Source of the DNA: Paractinoplanes polyasparticus
GTDB lineage: Bacteria; Actinomycetota; Actinomycetes; Mycobacteriales; Micromonosporaceae
Assembly (NCBI RefSeq): GCF_019710575.1
Contig: NZ_JAHWFK010000034.1
Span: 62,001 to 126,000 of the forward strand
DNA: 64,000 nt
Direction of reading: 5' to 3'
The notes below the pieces were generated by a model. The model ran no database searches, was not told where the DNA came from, and saw nothing but the letters and a program-made list of their open reading frames with translations. The position numbers and the translations under genes were made by a program. Positions 9,011 to 15,339 of this stretch are shown here, piece after piece. Each line of letters opens with the position of its first letter. Within the stretch, counting starts at the first letter, position 1.

Positions 9011-9968
9011 GACGGTGGCCGCCCGGCCCCTCGTCGACGCAGCGAAGATCAAAGCCTGGCTGCCGAAGTACGGCGTCTACGCCGCCATCGTGCTGCTGGT
9101 CGTCTACAACATCTTCTTCACCCCGTACTTCGCGACCTGGAGCAACCTGCGCATCCAGCTGATCCAGGTGGCGCCGATCGTGATCGTGGCGCTCGGCATG
9201 GCGCTGGTGATCGGCACCGAGGGCATCGACCTCTCGGTCGGCTCGGTCATGGCCTTGGCGGCCGCCTTCATCCCGCTCTATCTCGGGTACGGCGTGGTGG
9301 CCGCGATCCTGGTCGCGCTGCTCGCCGGGGTCGCGGTCGGCCTGATCAACGGGATCCTGGTGGCCAGGGTCGGCCTGCAACCGATCGTCGCCACGCTGGC
9401 CTTGTTCGTCGGCGGCCGCGGTCTCGCCGTGGTCATCAGCGAGGGCAAGCTCGTCGACATCCGCAACCAGGACTTCCTCTACCTGGGCGCGGGCGACCTG
9501 CTCGGCATCCCGGTGCTGGTCTGGATCGCGGCGCTGCTGGTGCTGGTCGTGGGGTTCGTCGTCCGCCGCACGGTCTTCGGCCGGCGGCTGCTCGCGATCG
9601 GCGGCAACCGGCCCGCCGCCGAGCTGGCCGGCCTGCCGGTCAAGCGGGTGCTGATCACCGTGTACGTGGTGTGCGCTGTGCTCGCCTCGATCGCCGGCCT
9701 GCTCTCGGTGGCCCGCATCCAGTCCAGCGACGCGTCCTCGGTGGGGCTGCTCATCGAGTTGTCGGCGATCACCGCCGTGGTGGTCGGCGGCACGCCGCTC
9801 ACCGGCGGCAAGGTGCGGGTCCTGGGCACGGTGGCCGGCGCCCTGCTCATGCAGCTGGTCATCGCCACGATGATCAAGCACAACCTGCAGCCCTCGACGA
9901 CCGAGATGGTGCAGGCCGTGATCATCCTGATCGCGGTCTACGTGGCCCGAGAGAGGAAGACCCGATGA
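9000..9968 (+). CDS. ytfT: Sugar ABC transporter permease (YtfT type)
   Basis: A 322-residue integral membrane permease of the BPD_transp_2 (RbsC-like) family, hydrophobic almost throughout. The conserved segments GMALVIGTEGIDLSVGS, LINGILVARVGLQPIVATLAL and VVVGGTPLTGGKV are typical of the family. Translation starts at GTG 9000 inside the end of the ATPase gene and stops inside the ATGA that starts the second permease. Two different permease genes after one double ATPase match the ytfT-yjfF arrangement, as opposed to the single permease of ribose systems. Confidence 0.88.
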   Translation: MSTETVAARPLVDAAKIKAWLPKYGVYAAIVLLVVYNIFFTPYFATWSNLRIQLIQVAPIVIVALGMALVIGTEGIDLSVGSVMALAAAFIPLYLGYGVVAAILVALLAGVAVGLINGILVARVGLQPIVATLALFVGGRGLAVVISEGKLVDIRNQDFLYLGAGDLLGIPVLVWIAALLVLVVGFVVRRTVFGRRLLAIGGNRPAAELAGLPVKRVLITVYVVCAVLASIAGLLSVARIQSSDASSVGLLIELSAITAVVVGGTPLTGGKVRVLGTVAGALLMQLVIATMIKHNLQPSTTEMVQAVIILIAVYVARERKTR

Positions 9969-10978
9969 CCATGGGACTCGCATCGGAGCCTTCGGCAATT
10001 GTGGTGGAGGACGTCCGCAAGGCGGAGCGCACCGACCGGGTCGTCGGCACGATCCAGCGGCAGGGCGCGCTCGCCGTCCTGATCGTCGTGGTGCTGATCG
10101 CGCTGGCCACCTTCCCCAACTTCCGCAGCCTCGACAACGCGGCCACCATCCTGGTCGCGGCCGCGCCGCCGATGCTCATCGCCCTCGGCATGACCTTTGT
10201 GATCATCACGGGCGGCATCGACCTGTCAGTCGGGTCGCTCTACGTGCTCGGGGGCGTGCTCGCCGCCTGGGCGTCGCAGTACGGCATTCTGGCCGCATTC
10301 CTGCTGCCCCTGGCCGTGTGCGGGGCGATCGGCGTGGCGAACGGGCTCCTCATCGCGTACACCCGGATGGCGCCCTTCATCGTGACCCTGGCCGCGCTTC
10401 TGGGCGCCCGGGGCCTCATGCGGGCGATCAGCTCGGAGGGCTCCGACACCTATCTGGTGCAGAACGACGCCTTCCGCAAGCTCGGCAACGGCTCGTTCCT
10501 CGACATCGGCTACCAGGTGTGGCTGGTCGCGGCGCTGGTCGTGATCGGCATGGTGGTGCTGGCCCGCAGCCGGTTCGGCTCGTCGGTCTATGCGGTGGGC
10601 GGCAGCGAGGACGCGGCCAGCCTGATGGGTGTGCCGGTACGCCGCACCAAGGTCTGGGTCTACGTGCTCTCGGGTCTGCTGGCCGGCCTGGCCGGTGCGA
10701 TCAACGCGGCCAAGCTCGGCTCGGGCGTGACGGTGCTGGGCACAGGCATGGAGCTGGACGCGATCGCCGCCGTGGTCATCGGCGGGACGCTGCTGACCGG
10801 CGGGGCCGGCACGATCGCCGGGACGATCGCCGGTGTGCTGCTGCTGGGCGTGATCCAGAACCTGATCAACCAGGTCGGCAACGTCAACAGCAACTGGCAG
10901 CAGGTGATCAGCGGCACGTTCCTCGCCCTGGTCGTGGTGGCGCAGACCTATCTCGTACGGCTGAGACGCGTCACTTAA
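9965..10978 (+). CDS. yjfF: Sugar ABC transporter permease (YjfF type)
   Basis: The second permease of 337 residues, same family as its neighbour (GMTFVIITGGIDLSVGSL, VVIGGTLLTGGAGT). The ATG at 9965 overlaps the previous stop in ATGA, indicating translational coupling; a much longer open frame upstream (from 9671) is only an overlap with ytfT. A short hydrophilic N-terminus of about 35 residues precedes the first membrane segment. The TAA stop at 10976-10978 shares bases with the stop of the convergent anti-sigma gene, so the two transcripts collide with no spacer. Confidence 0.88.
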   Translation: MTMGLASEPSAIVVEDVRKAERTDRVVGTIQRQGALAVLIVVVLIALATFPNFRSLDNAATILVAAAPPMLIALGMTFVIITGGIDLSVGSLYVLGGVLAAWASQYGILAAFLLPLAVCGAIGVANGLLIAYTRMAPFIVTLAALLGARGLMRAISSEGSDTYLVQNDAFRKLGNGSFLDIGYQVWLVAALVVIGMVVLARSRFGSSVYAVGGSEDAASLMGVPVRRTKVWVYVLSGLLAGLAGAINAAKLGSGVTVLGTGMELDAIAAVVIGGTLLTGGAGTIAGTIAGVLLLGVIQNLINQVGNVNSNWQQVISGTFLALVVVAQTYLVRLRRVT

Positions 10979-11685
10979 TCAACCTCGGCGGTGCCCAGGA
11001 CGTGGCCGTCGTGGTCCTGCACCTCGATCCGGCTGACGTTGCGCAGCTGGATCGAGCTGGCCCCGATCACCTTGGCGTTGCCGCTCGGCGTCGGCCCCCA
11101 CACCATCGCCTGCTCCACCTGGCCCGACGACCCGCGCACCTGGCAGTGGAACGGACCGTCGCCGCTGAGCTTGCTGACGTCGAGCGACACCGAGACCCCC
11201 CACGTCTTCGGCGTCAGCACCGCCTGACCGGCGAGGCCACTGCCCTGGGCCGGCTGGAACTGCGCCGTCACCAGTTGAGGGCTCGGCAGCACCTGGGGCT
11301 GCCGGCTCTCGCGGCTGCCCCGCAGCACCCCGATGCCGATCGCCACCGCGACCAGCACCACGGCTGCGGCGGCCAGCCAGCGGACACCAGCCATGCGGCT
11401 CTGCCGGGAACGCTCGGCCCGCAGGCGGCGCAGCAGGCCCTCGATGTTCTCCGGGCTGGGCCGGGCCGACATGCTGACCGGCGCGGTCGCGACATCGTCG
11501 TCGGCCCGCTCAGCCTCGGGCAGGCGGCGCAGCAGCTCGGGCACGGCAGCGAGACGGTCGAGCTCGTCCCGGCAGCGGTCGCAGTCGCGCAGATGGGCGT
11601 CGAGCCGCTCGGTGTCCGCCTCGTCGAGGCCGCCGAGCAGGTAACCGCCGAGCAGGCGGTGCAGCTCATCGTGGTCGGTGCTCAC
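10975..11685 (-). CDS. Anti-sigma factor with N-terminal zinc-finger and single membrane segment
   Basis: A 236-residue membrane anti-sigma factor. The N-terminus has the zf-HC2/ZAS pattern (HLRDCDRCRDEL, with a preceding His), a cytoplasmic linker, one transmembrane segment around WLAAAAVVLVAVAIGIGVL, and an extracytoplasmic domain that resembles RskA/anti-sigma-K C-termini. It overlaps the ECF sigma gene by 4 bases (ATGA), the standard arrangement of a cognate pair. The sigma factor would be held at the membrane until a signal, not evident here, releases it. Confidence 0.88.
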   Translation of the reverse strand: MSTDHDELHRLLGGYLLGGLDEADTERLDAHLRDCDRCRDELDRLAAVPELLRRLPEAERADDDVATAPVSMSARPSPENIEGLLRRLRAERSRQSRMAGVRWLAAAAVVLVAVAIGIGVLRGSRESRQPQVLPSPQLVTAQFQPAQGSGLAGQAVLTPKTWGVSVSLDVSKLSGDGPFHCQVRGSSGQVEQAMVWGPTPSGNAKVIGASSIQLRNVSRIEVQDHDGHVLGTAEVD

Positions 11686-12203
11686 CGCAGCACCCCCATC
11701 TCTTCGAACACTGTGCGTAAGGCCCGCACCGCGTAATAGGCGCGGGACTTGACCGTGCCCTCCGGAACCGAGAGCTGGCGGGCGGCGTCAGCCACGCTCT
11801 GGCCCTCGTAGTACATGGCCCGGACCACTGCCTGGTGGTCGGCCGACAGCCGCTCGATCGCCTCGGCCACCAGCCAGCCCTCGACCATCCGGTCGACGTT
11901 GTCGGCCGACGGCATCGCGTTGACCGCGGCCTCGTCGGCGACCAGGTGCGGGCGGCGCTGCTCGGCCCGCCACGCGTTGGTGACCACGTTGCGGGCGATG
12001 GTCAGCAGGTAGGAGCGGGTGCGGCCGGGATCGGGGTCGAGGTGGTCGATGTGCTTCCAGGCGCGTAGCAGGGTCTCCTGCACGAGGTCTTCCGCCCGGT
12101 GCCGGTCGTGCACGTAGCGCAGAATGAAGCTGAGCAGCACCGCGTAGTGCTCGGTGTAGAGCGCGGTCATCAGCTCCTCGTCGGGGCTCACCCGTCGCCT
12201 CAT
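11682..12203 (-). CDS. ECF RNA polymerase sigma factor
   Basis: The protein has sigma-70 region 2 (YTEHYAVLLSFILRYVHDRHRAEDLVQETLLRAWKH in part) and region 4 (HQAVVRAMYYEGQSVADAARQLSVPEGTVKSR), about 173 residues. The ATG at 12203 (MRRRVSPDEELM) was chosen because it gives the usual length; a GTG 12 bases and an ATG 33 bases further in are alternatives, and the frame is open further upstream through a region that is probably its promoter. It is cotranscribed with the downstream anti-sigma gene. Region 2 and 4 architecture with an RskA-like partner suggests the SigK/SigL-like ECF groups, but the regulon is unknown. Confidence 0.88.
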   Translation of the reverse strand: MRRRVSPDEELMTALYTEHYAVLLSFILRYVHDRHRAEDLVQETLLRAWKHIDHLDPDPGRTRSYLLTIARNVVTNAWRAEQRRPHLVADEAAVNAMPSADNVDRMVEGWLVAEAIERLSADHQAVVRAMYYEGQSVADAARQLSVPEGTVKSRAYYAVRALRTVFEEMGVLR

Positions 12204-12242
12204 CCGCGCCCGCCTTCTCGACCTTCGCTCCGCCACCACGTT

Positions 12243-12268
12243 GTACACCGTGACGGTGAACTCGGTTC
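12243..12268 (-). promoter_or_regulatory. Candidate autoregulatory ECF promoter
   Basis: On the minus strand GAACC (12268-12264) and GTAC (12246-12243) are separated by 17 bases, 40 bases upstream of the sigma gene. An AAC-containing -35 element is typical of ECF promoters, and such sigma genes often autoregulate. No experimental support. Confidence 0.25.
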
Positions 12269-12307
12269 GACCGGGCTTTTGCCGACGTGGCGTACACCGA
12301 AAGAACG

Positions 12308-12340
12308 ATGCCCGGTCCCCCTCGCCGGGACCGGGCATCG
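12308..12340 (-). terminator. Rho-independent terminator of the neprosin-like gene
   Basis: A 13-bp perfect stem (12308-12320 with 12328-12340) and 7-base loop lie 16 bases beyond the stop of the minus-strand gene. On that strand it is followed by GTTCTTTCGG, a short T-rich tail. It separates the secreted protein from the sigma-factor transcript. Confidence 0.75.
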
Positions 12341-12356
12341 CGTCACATGTCGGACG

Positions 12357-13544
12357 TCACGGTTTGTCTTTGCAGAAGGTTCCGGGCTTGGCCGGCCCGC
12401 CGTAGCGGAACGACCGCTTCGAGGGCACGGCCGGTTCGACCGATTCATCGAGGATGGGCTTCACCTTGTAGAACGGGATCACGTCCTCGCCGACCCGCAG
12501 CCCGGTCGGGAAGCTGCGCATGTAGAGATCGACGGCCGGGCCGTCGACGAAGCCGACGCTCGAGAACCGGGCCGAAGTGTCTTTCTCGGGACCCGTGCCG
12601 TTGCCCATCGCGGTGCCACAGGGCTGCTCGCGGCTGGCGGCCACCTCGCCGAAGACCTGCAGGTAACCGGAGCGGTTGAACTCCACGCCCCTCTCGGTCC
12701 AGTTCGTCTCGGGGAAGTAGCCGATCCACTCGGTGTCGTAGGCGACCCACCAGGCGTCCTTGAAGTACTGGATGCCGAACTTCTTGGTGATGCCGTAGGT
12801 AAGGGTCGCGCCCGGCTTCACGGTCGGGCTCACCTGCACGAAGCCGCATTTGTTGTAACAGGTCGGCTCGCCGTTGACCCAGTGGAAGACGAACAGGTGC
12901 GGGTCGTCGTCGCCGTTGACCAGGCGGTCGACCGTCCAGCCGATCTCGACGATCTGCTTGCCATCGGCCGACTGGAGCGCGACCTCGGCCAGCGAGTGGT
13001 AGTCGGTCTTGTCGAGGTCGGGCTTGCCGATGGTGACGTTGGCGAAGAGACCCGAGGTGTCGGCGGCCTGCGAGCCGACGTTGTACAGGTAGCTGACGTC
13101 GTTTGCGGCGGCCTTCACACCGAGGGGCTTCGGCGGCACGGCGTCGGTCCGCTCGGTGCGGATCACGCCGGCTCGGCCGCCGCTGCGGCCCTTCGGCCCG
13201 TACCGGGCCCGCGGCACCAGCGAGCCGGTCGCGTCGGGTGCGGCGGCGGAGAGACCCTCGGCCCGCAGCGTCTTACTGGTGACGCCGTCGCGGCCCTTCT
13301 TGATCCGCTTGGGACGATCGCCCCACGGCAGGACGGGCGGCGGCGGCAGCACCTGATCCGCGCCCGCCACTACGGCGTCGGCGTCGGCGTCGGGCGAGTC
13401 GTCGGCAACCCCCGCAGCCGCGCTCGCCTCGGGTGGGGTAGCGATCTGGTCGGCCCCTGCGCTCACGGTGGATACCACACCGATGGCGCCGACCACGGCA
13501 ACCGCTAGGCCGGCGGCTAGGAGACCGCGGCGTGACTTCAACAC
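12357..13544 (-). CDS. Secreted neprosin-domain protein, putative glutamic peptidase
   Basis: A 395-residue exported protein. GTG 13544 behind a GAGGA-like site gives a Sec signal peptide (MLKSRRG then a hydrophobic stretch ending near VSAGA). A low-complexity linker follows, and then a C-terminal domain of about 210 residues with the neprosin (former DUF239) pattern: VEIGWTV, HLFVFHW, paired cysteines in CYNKCGFVQ, DAWWVAYDTEWIGYFP, GEVAAS and AMGNGTG. Neprosin of pitcher plants is a prolyl endopeptidase using two glutamates 109 residues apart. Here Glu200 (VEIGW) and Glu300 (FGEV) sit at the equivalent motifs 100 residues apart. Peptidase activity is inferred. Neighbouring sigma genes have their own transcript. 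Confidence 0.75.
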   Translation of the reverse strand: MLKSRRGLLAAGLAVAVVGAIGVVSTVSAGADQIATPPEASAAAGVADDSPDADADAVVAGADQVLPPPPVLPWGDRPKRIKKGRDGVTSKTLRAEGLSAAAPDATGSLVPRARYGPKGRSGGRAGVIRTERTDAVPPKPLGVKAAANDVSYLYNVGSQAADTSGLFANVTIGKPDLDKTDYHSLAEVALQSADGKQIVEIGWTVDRLVNGDDDPHLFVFHWVNGEPTCYNKCGFVQVSPTVKPGATLTYGITKKFGIQYFKDAWWVAYDTEWIGYFPETNWTERGVEFNRSGYLQVFGEVAASREQPCGTAMGNGTGPEKDTSARFSSVGFVDGPAVDLYMRSFPTGLRVGEDVIPFYKVKPILDESVEPAVPSKRSFRYGGPAKPGTFCKDKP

Positions 13545-13841
13545 GTGTCCGTCCTCGTTGATCGGGGGGTCGGAGGAGGGTGCGAGGCTGCCTCCGGCAC
13601 CGGTTCTCGGCGGCGACGTCACCATATAGCTTTCTCGATTGCCGAGGCCCTGCTCAGCTTGATTTCCGCCTTAACGGTTGAGGCGGTGAGCCGATCCGGT
13701 GATACATCGGCGCATTTCCCTGACAGAGCGTGTCGGCATGACTCCGGAGAGCCTGATTCGTGCTTTGTTGAGAAAGAGGCTAACTCCGGTGAGCTTCTTT
13801 CAGCTCCCGCGAGTCGCGCCGCCCGCACGGTCCGCCCCGAA

Positions 13842-13877
13842 GGCACAGAACCCCTTGTCCCGGCAGGGTTCCGTGCC
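13842..13877. repeat. Inverted repeat, 12-bp arms with one mismatch
   Basis: GGCACAGAACCC at 13842-13853 pairs with GGGTTCCGTGCC at 13866-13877 around 12 bases. It could be a terminator-like fold of an untranslated leader or a protein site; nothing decides between them. Confidence 0.4.
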
Positions 13878-13955
13878 GTCCGGCCGGCTTCCAGGGAGCC
13901 GAACTGCCAACTCTCGGCAGCCGTCACTGTGCGCAATGGAATGTCTCGCAATCTG

Positions 13956-13971
13956 TCCGGATATATCCGGA
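13956..13971. promoter_or_regulatory. Perfect 16-bp palindrome, candidate operator
   Basis: TCCGGATATATCCGGA is fully self-complementary, with an AT-rich centre as in many dimeric repressor sites. It lies midway between the neprosin-like gene and the cysteine dioxygenase leader. The binding protein is unknown. Confidence 0.4.
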
Positions 13972-14120
13972 TCGTTAATTGCCGATCTTGATTCGTCCGG
14001 CTCGGAACGTTTCGGGCATGCCTGCTATCGGCGACTCGATCAAATGATCGGTAATGAGTAAGACCGGCATTCGGCCCGGCCGGCCCGCCGCACCGGTCGC
14101 TCTCAGACTGTGGACGGCGT

Positions 14121-14150
14121 TTGACGGAGGCGTCCCAGCCGCGCCAGCAT
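14121..14150 (+). promoter_or_regulatory. Candidate promoter giving a leaderless transcript
   Basis: TTGACG at 14121-14126 and CAGCAT at 14145-14150 are 18 bases apart. The -10 ends 7 bases before the ATG of the leader peptide at 14158, the geometry expected of a leaderless actinobacterial mRNA. Confidence 0.35.
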
Positions 14151-14157
14151 GTTGACC

Positions 14158-14238
14158 ATGCAGCGGAAGGGCATCCCTCTCATCGCCGACCTGGCGATCG
14201 ATCTGGCGCGGTGCGCCAGCGCCTGCTGTCCCAGCTGA
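14158..14238 (+). CDS. Cysteine-containing leader peptide upstream of cysteine dioxygenase
   Basis: A 26-residue open frame whose C-terminus reads IDLARCASACCPS, with three Cys codons just before the TGA. It follows the pattern of actinobacterial sulfur-gene leader peptides (LV.R.HIDL.R.AS..C as I recall it), which sense cysteine supply through ribosome stalling. It lies 135 bases ahead of a cysteine dioxygenase/rhodanese pair, the right functional setting. No ribosome site precedes it; a candidate -10 seven bases upstream suggests leaderless translation. ATG 14149 in the same frame is an alternative start. Between it and the next gene, an imperfect hairpin (CGCG..GTGG, CCAC.GCG) around 14250-14273 could take part in attenuation. 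Confidence 0.65.
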   Translation: MQRKGIPLIADLAIDLARCASACCPS

Positions 14239-14330
14239 CCAGCGCTTTCCGCGTCGTGGCCGACACCACGCGATCCTGATCGGCTGACTTCCCGCCATCC
14301 TGGCCGCCCGGGCGGTAGTGTGGCCCTAAA

Positions 14331-14347
14331 CCTATAGGACTGATAGG
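14331..14347 (+). promoter_or_regulatory. Inverted repeat CCTAT-N7-ATAGG, candidate operator/promoter element
   Basis: The repeat lies 26 bases before the cysteine dioxygenase start and is followed by an AT-rich TGTATAAAAA. It could bind an Rrf2-type (CymR-like) sulfur regulator or form part of a promoter. This is inference from position. Confidence 0.35.
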
Positions 14348-14373
14348 CAATGTATAAAAAGCGAGGAGCTCCC

Positions 14374-14847
14374 GTGACTGTCGTCGACGCCCGTCCCGAC
14401 CATCTCGCCGTCGCCGCCCGTTTCGCCATCGCCCCCGAGCAGTGGCCGGTCGCCCCGCGGTTCAATCCGGTCGACCGGTGGTACCACCGGCTGCACGTCG
14501 CCGACGACCACGAGGTCTGGCTGCTGACCTGGCTGCCCGGTCAGGGCACCGAATGGCACGACCACGGCGGCTCGGCGGGCGCGTTCCACGTCTTCGGCGG
14601 CACCCTCACCGAGGACACGGTGGCGGTGGCCGACGGCCACCCGCCCCGCGTCACCTCCCGTGAACTGGGCGAGGGGGCAGGCCGCCGGTTCGGCCGCCAC
14701 CACGTCCACCGCATGACCAACCGCTCGCGCCGGCCCGCGGTCAGCGTCCATGTCTACGGCCCCGCCCTGACCACGATGACCAAGTACCGCCTCGGCGCCG
14801 GGAGCCTCGAAGTGCTCGCGGTGGAACGGGCCGGCGCCCAGTGGTGA
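14374..14847 (+). CDS. Cysteine dioxygenase family cupin protein
   Basis: A 157-residue cupin of the cysteine dioxygenase type I family, which oxidises L-cysteine to cysteine sulfinate with a mononuclear iron centre. GTG 14374 follows GAGGAG. The first cupin motif reads WHDHGGSAGAF, supplying two iron-binding His, and HHVHRMTN later supplies the third. The stop overlaps the rhodanese start in GTGA. Related thiol dioxygenases acting on mercaptopropionate are possible, but pairing with a rhodanese supports a role in cysteine sulfur catabolism. Confidence 0.85.
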   Translation: MTVVDARPDHLAVAARFAIAPEQWPVAPRFNPVDRWYHRLHVADDHEVWLLTWLPGQGTEWHDHGGSAGAFHVFGGTLTEDTVAVADGHPPRVTSRELGEGAGRRFGRHHVHRMTNRSRRPAVSVHVYGPALTTMTKYRLGAGSLEVLAVERAGAQW

Positions 14848-15251
14848 CCGCAGCTCCGGCCGGCTCCCTGAGCATCGACCAGATCCTCGCCAACGCGCGG
14901 ACCCGCCTGACCCGGGTCGGCCCGCTGCAGACGGCGGCCGCGCTGGGCCGCGGCGCGGTCCTGGTCGACATCCGCCCGGCCGCCCAGCGGGCCCAGTTCG
15001 GCGAGATCCCGGGCGCCGTGGTGATCGAGCGCAACGTGCTCGAGTGGCGGCTCGACCCGCGCAGCGACGCCCGGCTGCCCTTCGCCGACAGCTACGACCT
15101 CGAGGTCATCGTCACCTGCCAGGAGGGCTACACCAGCAGCCTGGCCGCGGCTGCCCTGCAGGATCTGGGGCTGCACCGGGCCACCGACCTGGACGGTGGT
15201 TTCGCCGCCTGGCGCGACGCCGGCCTGGCGACGATCCCGGGTGGCTCCTAG
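14844..15251 (+). CDS. Rhodanese-like sulfurtransferase
   Basis: A single-domain rhodanese of 135 residues. VLVDIRPAAQRAQFGEIPGA is the CH2A-type motif, and the active loop CQEGYTS carries the catalytic Cys92, which would hold a persulfide. The gene is translationally coupled to cysteine dioxygenase (GTGA overlap), a pairing also seen in other actinobacteria. It probably handles sulfur released during cysteine oxidation (thiosulfate or persulfide). The start could be GTG 14841 or 14844. Confidence 0.88.
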   Translation: MTAAPAGSLSIDQILANARTRLTRVGPLQTAAALGRGAVLVDIRPAAQRAQFGEIPGAVVIERNVLEWRLDPRSDARLPFADSYDLEVIVTCQEGYTSSLAAAALQDLGLHRATDLDGGFAAWRDAGLATIPGGS

Positions 15252-15339
15252 GGTCCCCGTCTGTTCTCCCAGAGATCACCGCGAGATAAGTCGATGTACC
15301 CGGTAGTTGATCGCACCGTCCAGTGTTGATACTGGGACC

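Larger units (their letters stand above)
13545..14120. other. Long intergenic region, lower GC than its surroundings
   Basis: About 580 bases with no credible gene on either strand. It should carry the promoter of the neprosin-like gene on the minus strand. Visible structure is a hairpin at 13842-13877, a perfect palindrome at 13956-13971, and an AT-richer stretch at 13920-14060. Open frames here lack coding-like codon use and ribosome sites. Confidence 0.5.

Noticed and set aside
9671..9964. N-terminal extension of the second sugar permease
   Set aside because: It lies within the first permease gene; the ATGA overlap at 9965 is the normal coupled start.
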